Below are positions 22,814-31,132 of a stretch of 64,000 nucleotides of DNA, in pieces. The notes beneath the pieces were generated by a model. It did not search any database. It had not been told where the DNA came from and worked only from the letters and a program-made list of their open reading frames with translations. Source of the DNA: Bifidobacterium anseris. GTDB lineage: Bacteria > Actinomycetota > Actinomycetes > Actinomycetales > Bifidobacteriaceae. Position numbers and translations under genes: made by a program. Numbering within the stretch: the stretch's first letter is position 1; each line of letters begins with the position of its first letter. The stretch lies in contig NZ_NMYC01000003.1 of assembly GCF_002860345.1 (NCBI RefSeq), forward strand, positions 124,001-188,000, in the 5' to 3' direction.

Positions 22814-23962
22814 ATGGCTTACGTTTCCGAAAACAGCTTGCATGACGCGATCAACAAGGCGACGACCGACTTGTTCACCTGCGCGTACAAGCACGTCATC
22901 AAACCGCATTTCGTCTTCAACAAGCCGCCGGACCAGTCGCACGCCCAGATGATCGAGTTCTGCAAGGTCACGCGCAACATCCCGCCGCTGATGTGGCTGC
23001 TGCGCCAGATGCTCGACTACACCGACCCTATCCTCGAAACCTCGGTCATGGGCGTCGACTTTGCCAACCCCTTCGGCTTGTCCGCCGGTCTCGACAAGGA
23101 CTGCGAGATGGCGACGCTGCTCGACAACGCCGGATTCGGCTTCGAGACGGTCGGCTCGACGACGGCGCGTCCCTGCGCCGGCAATCCGCGCCCGTGGTTC
23201 CATCGGCTGCCCGAATACGATTCGATGATGGTGCACGTCGGGCTCGCGAACGAAGGCTCGGACAAGATCATCGCGAAGACCGAGCAGGCGTGGCGCCGTA
23301 CGCGCACGATGCAGATGTCAGTGTCGATCGCCCGCACGAACGACGATCTCGTCGGCGGCATCGACGAAGGCATCGAGGACTACTGCATCTCGATGAAGCG
23401 CGCCGCCGGCCGCACGGCGATGGTCGAAGTGAACATCTCGTGCCCGAACACGAAGGTCGGTGAACCGTTCAACGAGGATCCAAACGCGCTCGACCGCCTG
23501 TTCACCGAACTCGACAAGATCGAGCGTCCGCAGCCGACGCTCGTCAAGATGCCGCTCAACAAGACGTGGGAGGAGTTCCGCGAGCTCATCGACGTGCTCG
23601 CCGAGCACAACGTACAGGGCCTGTCGATCGCGAACCTGCAGAAGGACCGCAGCGGCATGACGATTCCACCGTCCTGGCTCGGAGGCCTGTCGGGAGGCCC
23701 CTGCACCGTCGAAAGCACCGAGCTGATCCGCCGCGTCTACCGCGACTACGGCGACCGCTTCGCAATCGCCGGCATCGGCGGCGTCTTCACGCCGCAGCAG
23801 GCGTATGAGAAGATCCGCGCCGGCTCGTCGCTTGTCATGTTCATCTCGGCGCTGATGTACCGCGGGCCGCAGCAGATCAGCGTGCTCAAGCGCGGGCTCG
23901 CCGATCTGCTGCGCCGCGACGGCTTCGCGCATGTGGCCGACGCCGTCGGCGTCGACGCCTGA
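22814..23962 (+). CDS. pyrD: Dihydroorotate dehydrogenase, class 2-like layout
   Basis: FMN enzyme that oxidises dihydroorotate to orotate in pyrimidine synthesis. The N-terminal 50 residues (LFTCAYKHVIKPHFVFNKPP then DQSHAQMI) resemble the quinone-binding helical extension of class 2 enzymes. FMN-site signatures follow: NPFGLSAGLDKDCEM, FGFETVGSTT, and SGGPCTVESTELI with GIGGVFTPQQAYEKIRAGSS at the C-terminus. The catalytic-base motif is NISCPNT with Cys210, whereas class 2 enzymes normally have Ser there and class 1 enzymes Cys. There is no pyrK next door. The length is 382 residues. Start ATG 22814 lacks a strong ribosome site but fits the family N-terminus. Confidence 0.9.
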   Translation: MAYVSENSLHDAINKATTDLFTCAYKHVIKPHFVFNKPPDQSHAQMIEFCKVTRNIPPLMWLLRQMLDYTDPILETSVMGVDFANPFGLSAGLDKDCEMATLLDNAGFGFETVGSTTARPCAGNPRPWFHRLPEYDSMMVHVGLANEGSDKIIAKTEQAWRRTRTMQMSVSIARTNDDLVGGIDEGIEDYCISMKRAAGRTAMVEVNISCPNTKVGEPFNEDPNALDRLFTELDKIERPQPTLVKMPLNKTWEEFRELIDVLAEHNVQGLSIANLQKDRSGMTIPPSWLGGLSGGPCTVESTELIRRVYRDYGDRFAIAGIGGVFTPQQAYEKIRAGSSLVMFISALMYRGPQQISVLKRGLADLLRRDGFAHVADAVGVDA

Positions 23963-23969
23963 TTCGCGC

Positions 23970-24027
23970 GTGAAGGGCGTATGCGAAGGCCCCGGCAACC
24001 GCCGGGGCCTTCGCATACGCCCTTCAC
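23970..24027 (+). terminator. pyrD terminator with a perfect 27-bp stem
   Basis: Positions 23970-23996 are the exact reverse complement of 24001-24027 with a 4-base AACC loop. It begins 7 bp after the pyrD stop. There is no U-run after it, but the stem is very stable. Confidence 0.8.
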
Positions 24028-24064
24028 AAGGCACCAGGCACCGTTTCGGCACCTGTCCGCGTTG

Positions 24065-24183
24065 TATCTGCGTTGAGGGAGAGCAACATCTTGGATTGGG
24101 CCAAGTAGCGCCACGGTATTATGCGGGTTTCAGGCCCTGATACTCGGCCATATCGCCGAAGAGGCACTCCCTCAGTGCAGATA
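24065..24183. repeat. Element with terminal inverted repeats, copy 1
   Basis: The left end TATCTGCGTTGAGGGAGA and the right end (reverse complement TATCTGCACTGAGGGAGT) match at 15 of 18 positions. The left end continues GCAACATCT, exactly as in the second copy at 35471-35605. The interior (about 80 bp) has no ORF and is diverged between copies. It lies in the gap after pyrD, downstream of the OYE gene on the opposite strand. Confidence 0.6.
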
Positions 24184-24214
24184 GGCTGGAGAGACGGCTG
24201 GAAATACGCCTAGC

Positions 24215-25417
24215 TCACCACTGTTCGCCGTCGCGCCATGCTCCGCGCACAAGCTGCGGCGGGTAGTCGATGCACTCGCGCGGCATGCCTAGCTTCGCGG
24301 CGGCCCGCAACGGCCAGTACGGTTCGCGCAGGGCTGCGCGGCCGATCTCGACGGCATCGGCCTGCCCGTGCGTAAGGATCTTGAGTGCCTGACGCGGCTT
24401 CGTGATCAGGCCGACGGCGGTCGTCGCGATGCCGGCTTCATTGCGCACCCGGTCGGCGAAGGACACCTGATAGCCGGGACGCACCGGAATCGTCACATGC
24501 GGCAGCACGCCGCCGGTCGAGACGTCGACGAGATCCACGCCATGCGCCTTGAGAGTCTTCGCGAGTGTAACGGCGTCGTCGGCGCCGAAGCCGCCCTCGA
24601 CCCAGTCGGTCGCTGAGATGCGCACGAACACCGGCATGTCGTCGCGCACGACGCCACGCACCTTGTCCACTATCTCGATGAGCATGCGCGCCCGGTTTTC
24701 CGGTGATCCGCCGTACTCGTCGTCGCGCACGTTCGTCAGCGGGTCGAGGAATTCGGACAATAGATAGCCGTGGGCCGCATGGATCTCGATCGCTTCGAAG
24801 CCGGCCTCCTGCGCGCGCCAGGCGGCGTCGCGGAAGCGATCCTCGATGTCGTGGATCTCGTCGACGGTCAGCGCTCGCGGTTCGGGGAAGTCGCCGAAGG
24901 CGATCGCCGACGGCGCCACGGTGCGCCAGCCGCCATCACTGGGGGCGAGGGCCTCCCCCGGCACGCCGATGCCGAAGCATCCGGCCGAGGCCTTGCGCCC
25001 CGCGTGGCCGATCTGGATCGCCGGCGTCGCGCCGGCGCGCTTCATGCCGTCGACGATCCACCGGTAGGCGCCGATCTGCCCGTCCTCCCACAGACCGAGA
25101 TCGCATGGCGAGATACGTCCCTCGGGAGTGACGGCCGTCGCCTCGACGATGATGAGCCCGAAGCCGCCGAGCGCCCGGGACACGTAATGCTGGTAGTGGA
25201 AATCGGTCGGCCTGCCGTCGCATGCCGTCACCGAATACATGCACATCGGCGGCAGCCAGATGCGGTTGCGTGCGCTCGTGCCGCGGATCGTGATCGGTTC
25301 GAACAGGATCGGCGTCTCCATCGAAATCGGCGTCTCCATCGAAGTGGAGGACGTCGCCTTCGAGGACGTCTTCGACTGTTTCGTTGAGGTCTTCGTATGC
25401 TTCTTTGCTTTGCCCAT
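24215..25417 (-). CDS. Old-yellow-enzyme family NADH:flavin oxidoreductase (YqjM-like)
   Basis: FMN-dependent TIM-barrel ene-reductase. Recognisable segments are LFEPITIRGTSARNRIWLPP with MCMYSV (the Cys that tunes FMN in YqjM-type enzymes), IVEATAVTPEGRIS, the substrate-binding IQIGHAGRKAS, the EIHAAHGYLLSEFLDPLTN signature and DAVEIGRAALREPYWP. An extra 35-residue Lys/Thr/Ser-rich tail precedes the usual N-terminus. Within it the 18-bp stretch encoding METPIS is nearly duplicated in tandem. ATG 25417 is chosen; GTG 25426 and the internal Met codons just before LFEPI are alternatives, and none has a clear ribosome site. It is monocistronic, between two terminators. Confidence 0.88.
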   Translation of the reverse strand: MGKAKKHTKTSTKQSKTSSKATSSTSMETPISMETPILFEPITIRGTSARNRIWLPPMCMYSVTACDGRPTDFHYQHYVSRALGGFGLIIVEATAVTPEGRISPCDLGLWEDGQIGAYRWIVDGMKRAGATPAIQIGHAGRKASAGCFGIGVPGEALAPSDGGWRTVAPSAIAFGDFPEPRALTVDEIHDIEDRFRDAAWRAQEAGFEAIEIHAAHGYLLSEFLDPLTNVRDDEYGGSPENRARMLIEIVDKVRGVVRDDMPVFVRISATDWVEGGFGADDAVTLAKTLKAHGVDLVDVSTGGVLPHVTIPVRPGYQVSFADRVRNEAGIATTAVGLITKPRQALKILTHGQADAVEIGRAALREPYWPLRAAAKLGMPRECIDYPPQLVRGAWRDGEQW

Positions 25418-25523
25418 ACCGCGCACTGTAGCATATCCGCGCAGAGGCGCCAGGTTTCACTTCTCCCCGCCGCCCCCGCCGTACTCACACCGCACACCTA
25501 CCAACTCCGCTCCCCACCACGCG

Positions 25524-25561
25524 AAAAAGGGCGCCCCTTCCATTCGGAAAGGGTCGCCCCT
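25524..25561 (-). terminator. Intrinsic terminator of the penicillin-binding protein gene
   Basis: On the minus strand a G/C-rich stem (25528-25541 with 25546-25561, loop of four) is followed at once by TTTTT (complement of 25524-25528). It lies about 50 bp beyond the stop at 25613. Confidence 0.8.
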
Positions 25562-25612
25562 CGTCTCGCGACGCGTCAGCCACACATCGGCCCCAGGACC
25601 GCCGCAATCCGT

Positions 25613-27889
25613 CTACCGCGTGGTCGTCGGATTCTGCTGCTGGCCGTTCTGCGTCAGCGTCTGGCCATTCTGTTGCGTCTGACCGTTCTGCTGCGTCATG
25701 CCGTTGCCGCCGGTCACCCGGCCCGTCGACCGCATGTACTTGTCGACCGGTTGGCCGTAGTCGTTGTCCATCGGCAGGTTCTTCTTCTCCGCGTACTTGC
25801 TCACGGCCTGGCTGAAGGCCGGAGCCGCGATCGTCGAACCATCCCAGTAGCTGTGGTAGTTGCCGTTGATCGCGATGTTCTCAATCCGGTGGTTCATCGG
25901 GTCCTGCACGTCGCCGACGAGTACGAAGGTCGCAATCTGGTTGGGGATGAAGCCGCCAGTCGTCACGTACGTGTTCTCGTTCGTACCGGTCTTCGCGAAA
26001 GTCTTGCGGTTGTTCGCGAGCTTCGCCGAACCGGCCGCGCCGTCGGGGCGCGTCACGCCCTGGTTCATCGTGTACGCGAGCGTCTGGATGATGTCCTTGT
26101 CGACCGCCTGATGGCAGTTCGCCTTCGGCACATCGAGCTGCTCGCCATCGGTGTTCTCGACCGACTTGATCGCGATCGGTGTGCACTGCACGCCGTTGGC
26201 CGCGTATGTTGCATAGACGTTCGCCATCGTCAGCGGCGAAACCGAGGTCGTGCCGCCGATGAGCAGCGACGGGTGCATCGAGATGTCCGAATAGACGTCC
26301 TCCTGCCCGATCTTCGCGTTGTGGTAGCCGACGGCCTTCGCCGCGTCGGCGACCGCACACAGGCCGATCTGCGCGCCCATCGCCGCCATCGTCGTGTTGT
26401 GCGAGTGAACGAGGCCGAGGAACGGGCTTTCCGGCGAGACGGTGCCGTTCGTCAACGCATTCGTCACATGCCAGTTGTCGGTGCCACCGGCGTAGCCGTT
26501 GCAGTTGAAACGGCTCGTCAGGAAGTCGGTCGGCGCGACGAGCATCTCGTTGATCGACCGTCCCTGCTGCATCCACGCGACGAGGTTGATCGGTTTCCAC
26601 GACGAACCAATCGGGAAGCCCTGGCCGCCGCCGTCCACCTGGTCCACTGCGTAGTTCATCGACGTCTTCGTCTGGTCGTTCGCCGCCGCATCGGTCGCAT
26701 CATACGTGCGGTTGATGCCGAAGCCGAGCACTTCGCCGGTTCCCGGCTTGACCGAGGCCATGACGATCTCCATGCCGGAGGGATCGTTCGCCGGGATCGT
26801 CTGGTTCGCCGTCTCCATCATCGCGTTGCTCGCGTCGAGGTCGAGCGTCGTGACGATCTTGAGTCCGCCCTCCTGCAGCAGCTTCTCGCGGTCCTCCGCG
26901 GTCTTGCCGAATTCGGGCGAGTTTTCGATCTTGTGCACGACGTAATCGCAGAAGAAGCCGGTGTTGTATTTCGCGGCCATGCATCCGCGGCTCACGTCGG
27001 TCAGGTGCAGCGTGTCCTTGAGCGGCGTGTTGACCGCCTCGTCGTACTCCTGCTGCGAGATGAACTTCTGGTCGAGCATCAGCTTGAGCACGATGTTGCG
27101 CTGCTTCTGCGCCTCTTCCTGATTCTCGGGGATCGACGGATCGTATTTCGAAGGGTTCTTCGTGACCATCGCGATCGTCGCCGCCTGCACGACGTTGAGT
27201 TTGTCGGCGGTCGTGTTGAAGTAGCGTTCGGCTGCCGACTGCACGCCGTAGAGCGAATTCGAGCCGAATTGCGCGATATTGAGGTAACCCTGCAGGATCT
27301 CCTGCTTCGAGTACTTCTTCTCCATCTGCACCGACAGCAGCATCTCGCGCAGCTTACGGGCGATCGTGTCCTCGGTCGCGTGGTATTCGCCGATCGGGTC
27401 GTCGCTTTCGCGCGCCTTCGTCGCGAGCACGTTCTTCACGTACTGCTGAGTCAGGCTCGATCCGCCCTGCTGGTCGCCCTTCTTCATGTACGTCTGCACG
27501 AAGGCGCGCATGACGCCCTGCACGTCGACGCCCGAGTGCTCCCAGAAACGCTTGTCCTCGCGGGCGACGACCGCCTGCATCATCGGTTTCGAGATGTCCT
27601 TGAGCGGCACGACCTCGCGGTTCTGCGCGTAGAATTCCGCGATGACGGTCTTGCCGTCGTTCGCGTACATCGTCGATTTCTGCGGCAGGTTCGTCACGTC
27701 GAAGTCGATGCCTTCGACCTCCATCGACGGCGACACCGCCCGCGCCACGTTGTTCGCCCCTATGACCGCGGGAAGGAACAGCAGGCACGTCGTCGCCCCG
27801 CCGGCGACGCACAACGTGATGAACGCCAGCGCGAGCGCAAGAATGCGCACTCCACTCAGGGTTTTCTTCTTCTTCGGCATGCGCACCAT
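25613..27889 (-). CDS. Bifunctional class A penicillin-binding protein (transglycosylase/transpeptidase)
   Basis: Peptidoglycan synthase anchored by one N-terminal helix (LALALAFITLCVAGGATTCL) after a Lys-rich cytoplasmic start. The GT51 domain is shown by AVVAREDKRFWEHSGVD, GGSSLTQQYVKN and the ILQGYLNIAQFG motif. The transpeptidase domain carries all three active-site motifs: SxxK as SSWK at about residues 429-432, SxN as SHN, and KTGT near residue 631. The tail is Gln/Asn/Gly/Thr repeats (QQNGQT units). The length of 758 residues is typical of actinobacterial PonA-like proteins. The ATG at 27889 and the ATG three codons later are equally plausible. It ends at a strong U-tailed terminator. 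Confidence 0.95.
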   Translation of the reverse strand: MVRMPKKKKTLSGVRILALALAFITLCVAGGATTCLLFLPAVIGANNVARAVSPSMEVEGIDFDVTNLPQKSTMYANDGKTVIAEFYAQNREVVPLKDISKPMMQAVVAREDKRFWEHSGVDVQGVMRAFVQTYMKKGDQQGGSSLTQQYVKNVLATKARESDDPIGEYHATEDTIARKLREMLLSVQMEKKYSKQEILQGYLNIAQFGSNSLYGVQSAAERYFNTTADKLNVVQAATIAMVTKNPSKYDPSIPENQEEAQKQRNIVLKLMLDQKFISQQEYDEAVNTPLKDTLHLTDVSRGCMAAKYNTGFFCDYVVHKIENSPEFGKTAEDREKLLQEGGLKIVTTLDLDASNAMMETANQTIPANDPSGMEIVMASVKPGTGEVLGFGINRTYDATDAAANDQTKTSMNYAVDQVDGGGQGFPIGSSWKPINLVAWMQQGRSINEMLVAPTDFLTSRFNCNGYAGGTDNWHVTNALTNGTVSPESPFLGLVHSHNTTMAAMGAQIGLCAVADAAKAVGYHNAKIGQEDVYSDISMHPSLLIGGTTSVSPLTMANVYATYAANGVQCTPIAIKSVENTDGEQLDVPKANCHQAVDKDIIQTLAYTMNQGVTRPDGAAGSAKLANNRKTFAKTGTNENTYVTTGGFIPNQIATFVLVGDVQDPMNHRIENIAINGNYHSYWDGSTIAAPAFSQAVSKYAEKKNLPMDNDYGQPVDKYMRSTGRVTGGNGMTQQNGQTQQNGQTLTQNGQQQNPTTTR

Positions 27890-28025
27890 TCTATGTTGCC
27901 GGCTCTACCGACGCCAGAGACGAAAACCGTGTCCCGCACCACATTCCGCCGCCTTCGCGCGACACGCGTCCAGTGATTTCACACGTTGTTCACAGCGCAT
28001 CGCCAGCATTCGCACACGCAGCCGT

Positions 28026-28736
28026 TCATCGCTGCGACCTGCGGATGAGTTTGCCCGGCTGATAGATGATGATCGTGCGTCCCTCGCGCGCGATCCATCC
28101 GCGGTTTGCGAAGTCCATCAGAGCCTTGTTCACCGTCTCCCTCGACGAGCCGACGAGCTGCGCCATCTCCTCCTGCGTGAGGTCGTGCGGCACCTGCAGT
28201 CCCGCTTCGACCGGCTCGCCGAAGCGCGCCGCGAGGTTGAGCAGCGTCTTCGCGAGCCTCGCCGGCACATCCATGAACACAAGGTCGGCGATGCGTTCGT
28301 TGTTCGCGCGCATGCGGTTCGCGAGCACCTGCAGCATGTCGACGGCGACGCGCGGATATTTGCCAAGCCATCGGAACAGCGCGTCATGTTCGATGCACAC
28401 AAGGCGCGTGTCATTCATCATCGCGATCGCCGACGCCGTGCGCGGGCCGCCGTCGGGGTCGAAGACGGGGATCTCGCCGAGCACTTCGCCGCGCGTGTGG
28501 ATGCTGAGCAGCTGTACACGGTCGTCGATCGACTTACGAGTCAGCTTGACACGTCCGCGTTCGATGACGTACATCCTCTGGTCGGTGTCCCCTTCACGGA
28601 AGATGTAGTCGCCCTTCTGCACGGTCTCGTGGCGTAACGACGGCAGCAGCTCCTTGGCCTGCTCGGCGGGGACGTGCCTGAACAATGCCGTCTGCAGCAG
28701 CGGATTGCCGTCCTCCTGCATCTCGTTTGATGCCAT
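28026..28736 (-). CDS. Crp/Fnr-family transcriptional regulator (GlxR-like)
   Basis: A 236-residue regulator. The N-terminal cyclic-nucleotide-binding fold includes KGDYIFREGDTDQRMYVIER and the phosphate-binding-cassette-like GEVLGEIPVFDPDGGPRTAS. The C-terminal Crp-type helix-turn-helix is LTQEEMAQLVGSSRETVNKA, then LMDFANRGWI. It resembles actinobacterial Crp/GlxR; the ligand cannot be settled from sequence. The ATG at 28736 follows GAGGTGG. A GTG two codons earlier lies inside that ribosome site. On the minus strand a TACAAT -10-like hexamer occurs upstream (complement of 28793-28798), along with two direct GTTTCACG copies near 28745-28763. No target genes can be assigned. Confidence 0.9.
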   Translation of the reverse strand: MASNEMQEDGNPLLQTALFRHVPAEQAKELLPSLRHETVQKGDYIFREGDTDQRMYVIERGRVKLTRKSIDDRVQLLSIHTRGEVLGEIPVFDPDGGPRTASAIAMMNDTRLVCIEHDALFRWLGKYPRVAVDMLQVLANRMRANNERIADLVFMDVPARLAKTLLNLAARFGEPVEAGLQVPHDLTQEEMAQLVGSSRETVNKALMDFANRGWIAREGRTIIIYQPGKLIRRSQR

Positions 28737-28870
28737 AACCACCTCGTTTCACGGTTGTTTCACGCGGCCGTGCGGCGCGCACACCATCGTTTATTGTACC
28801 GTCGCGGCCGCGGCGACGCGAACGACGCTCCCCGTTGGCCGCACCCGTCGCATGTTCGATCGCGCGCCGC

Positions 28871-30094
28871 CTACCGTGTGCGCGTGCCGAAATCGGCCGC
28901 GACGCGCGCCATCGTCGCCACGATTTGCGCGCGCGTCATCGTCGTCTGCGCCGTCATCGGCTCGACGCGCCGCCGTGCCGATTTCACTGCCTTGTCCGAC
29001 ATCTTCTCCGGATCGGTGATGAGCACGTCGGCCATCGCAGACGCGTCGATTGCGTACGCGAGTGTGACGTGGTGCAGCAGGCAGCCGGGGCCGCCGTCGC
29101 GCGCCGGGACGCGCATCTGCGCGGCACCGCCGATCTTGCCGCCGATCCGCGCGGGGTCGGCGGGGTCGGCGGCGATGTCGTTGAGACCCGCATAGCGCGC
29201 GTGGACGCCGCATTCGACGAGCGCCTTGAGCAGCCATGCGTCGCACAGCTGATAGGCCTGCACGGCGTCGAGGCCGTCGATGAACCACAGCGGCGCGTAG
29301 AGCGAATAGGTGATCGTGTCGGCCGGCTCGATGAACATCGTGCCGCCGCCGGTGCCGCGGCGCACGATGTGCACGCCTCGCGCGCGTGCCGCGGCCACGT
29401 CCACCTCGTCCTCGATCGACTGGTAACGGCCGCAGACGACGGCCGGCGCCGCCCAATCCCAGATGCGGATCGTCGGTGCGCGTAGGCCGGCGGCGACCTG
29501 CCACGCCCATTGCGGTTCGAGCGCCATCTGCTCCTCGGGCATTCGCGGCCGGTCGACGACGACGCGCGGACGCAGCGACGCCCACCGCGCCTCGATCTCG
29601 TCGGCGCCGATGCGCATCGGCGTCGACGTGTACGGATGCTGCGCGGCCTGCCATGACCGACGCACCTGCGCCATATGACGTGCCTCGAACGCGCGCGCGA
29701 CGGCGCTGTCCCCGGCTGCCGCGCGCAGAGTCGCCAACGCGATCGCGTCCGCGTTCGCCCCGATGAGTCGTCCCCCAAGCACGTCATCAATCCGCCGAAC
29801 CGTCTCCCGATACCACCCCTCCACCGCGCGCACAGTGGGTGCGTCGGGGTCAACGGAATCAGTAGATTCGACGGACGCAGTGGATTCGGTGGATTCGGTG
29901 GATTCGTCAGAATCGGCGGCGAGGATTGTGTCGAGGTCGCGGGCGGCGTCGGCGACGATTCTCTCGACGGAGGCGATGATGTCGCGCGCGTCGCCGTCAG
30001 TGAAGAAATCACCGTCGAGACGCGCGCCGGCGGCAAGCGTCACACGGACAAGCTTGCCGCCGGGCACTTTGACGGAGCCGGAACGGTCGGTCAT
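28871..30094 (-). CDS. lplA: Lipoate-protein ligase with accessory domain at the N-terminus
   Basis: Activates lipoate (or octanoate) with ATP and attaches it to a lysine of lipoyl proteins; GcvH at 37305 is the probable substrate. The catalytic LplA/LipB fold is C-terminal: RRGTGGGTMFIEPADTITYS is the lipoyl-AMP loop and Lys320 in IGGKIGGAAQM is the catalytic lysine. The N-terminal 60 residues (VPGGKLVRVTLAAGARLDGD with FF) look like the small accessory domain that in E. coli-type LplA is at the C-terminus, so domain order is swapped. Between them lies a Ser/Thr/Glu linker encoded by 9-bp repeats (29881-29907). Start ATG 30094 lies 12 bp after the TM2 gene's stop, so the two may be coupled. 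Confidence 0.85.
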   Translation of the reverse strand: MTDRSGSVKVPGGKLVRVTLAAGARLDGDFFTDGDARDIIASVERIVADAARDLDTILAADSDESTESTESTASVESTDSVDPDAPTVRAVEGWYRETVRRIDDVLGGRLIGANADAIALATLRAAAGDSAVARAFEARHMAQVRRSWQAAQHPYTSTPMRIGADEIEARWASLRPRVVVDRPRMPEEQMALEPQWAWQVAAGLRAPTIRIWDWAAPAVVCGRYQSIEDEVDVAAARARGVHIVRRGTGGGTMFIEPADTITYSLYAPLWFIDGLDAVQAYQLCDAWLLKALVECGVHARYAGLNDIAADPADPARIGGKIGGAAQMRVPARDGGPGCLLHHVTLAYAIDASAMADVLITDPEKMSDKAVKSARRRVEPMTAQTTMTRAQIVATMARVAADFGTRTR

Positions 30095-30106
30095 CGGTGC
30101 GTCCCG

Positions 30107-30985
30107 TCAGTCCATCAGTTCGACGCCACGCGCATCGCGATGTTCGGGCGTGCCGTAATCGGAGGTGAGGATGCGCACGCCTTCGACCCACGACCAAATC
30201 AGCGCGGCGAGCGGTCCCAAGCCGAGCACAATCCAGCCGAGCACCGTCAACAGCAGCTGCGCGATGGCGCGGCCGGTGTAGCCGAGGTAGAAGTTGTGGA
30301 TGCCGAACATGCCAAAGAAGAGCGCGAGCAGGCCGGCGAGGATCTTGTTGCGTGCGACGTAGTAGGTCGTCGGCGCGGCGTAGGCGCCCTGCGGATGGCC
30401 GCCGTTCGGCGCGGTGTAGTTCGGCTGCTGCGCGGTGTTCGGGGCCGCGTAGTTTGGCACCGCGCCTATCGGCATCGTCGACGTGGTCGCGTCATACGAC
30501 GGCGCGTGTTCGTACGGGCTCGACGTTGGCGTCGTCATATACGGGTTGCCCATCGAATCGACCGCCGGCGTGTCGGCGGGCGTCTGCAGGTAGGCGGACG
30601 CGTCATATGCGGACGCGCCGTAAGCGGCCGTGGAGGTCGCGGGCACGGTGGCGCCGTAAGCGGACGTGCCGGCAGTGTAAGCGGACGTGGTGGTGCCGTA
30701 AGCGGAGTCGGAGGTCGGGGTCGCTGCAGTCGCATCGTAAGCGGAGGCAGAGGCGCTCGCGGCCGTGTCATACGCGGCATCGGCGGATGTGACGTCGGAC
30801 GCACCGTCGGCGGTGTCCGCGACGTCTTCGGTGGTGATCGTCTCGGTCAGCGTGTCGCCGGTCGTTGGATCGGTCACGCTCGTCTGTTCGAAGGACACTG
30901 TCTGCGGATCCGTGTTCGTATCGGCCGGGTTGGTCGGCTCGTTCGGATTGACCGGTTCGTTCGGATTGATCTGTGGTTGTGTCAT
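30107..30985 (-). CDS. TM2-domain membrane protein with a long Ser/Ala/Tyr-repeat N-terminus
   Basis: The last 85 residues are a TM2 domain: KILAGLLALFFGMFGIHNFY with LGYTGRAIAQLLL, a polar turn, then a second helix GWIVLGLGPLAALIWSWVEG. The preceding 200 residues are disordered and Pro/Thr/Asp-rich, then contain repeated (S/A)AYGA/(S/T)AYD units, encoded by recurring GTAAGCGGA-type blocks at about 30590-30760. TM2 proteins are common in actinobacteria but have no general function. Tyr-rich repeats of this kind can mediate phase separation or protein contact; this is inference. GAGGAACCA precedes ATG 30985. A 20-bp palindrome lies upstream at 31021-31040. Confidence 0.8.
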   Translation of the reverse strand: MTQPQINPNEPVNPNEPTNPADTNTDPQTVSFEQTSVTDPTTGDTLTETITTEDVADTADGASDVTSADAAYDTAASASASAYDATAATPTSDSAYGTTTSAYTAGTSAYGATVPATSTAAYGASAYDASAYLQTPADTPAVDSMGNPYMTTPTSSPYEHAPSYDATTSTMPIGAVPNYAAPNTAQQPNYTAPNGGHPQGAYAAPTTYYVARNKILAGLLALFFGMFGIHNFYLGYTGRAIAQLLLTVLGWIVLGLGPLAALIWSWVEGVRILTSDYGTPEHRDARGVELMD

Positions 30986-31020
30986 TGGTTCCTCGATTCC
31001 TCATGCGCAGCAGGCGCAGT

Positions 31021-31040
31021 CGTTGGTTCTAGAGCCAACG
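31021..31040. promoter_or_regulatory. 20-bp palindrome upstream of the TM2 gene, possible operator
   Basis: CGTTGGTTCTAGAGCCAACG is symmetric at 18 of 20 positions and lies about 35 bp before the TM2 start. Its size and location suit a repressor site over the promoter. The cognate regulator is unknown. Confidence 0.4.
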
Positions 31041-31132
31041 ATAGCCATCTTCATTGGGAATTGGCTGCGCGTTTCCCGCCTTTCAGCCTAACGCACCGCC
31101 CCAGCCCAGTCTCACCCTCCCCATCCATCCTG

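Noticed and set aside
24065-24183. Insertion sequence
   Set aside because: Inverted ends are present but the element is only 119 bp and encodes no transposase; described as a short repeat element instead.
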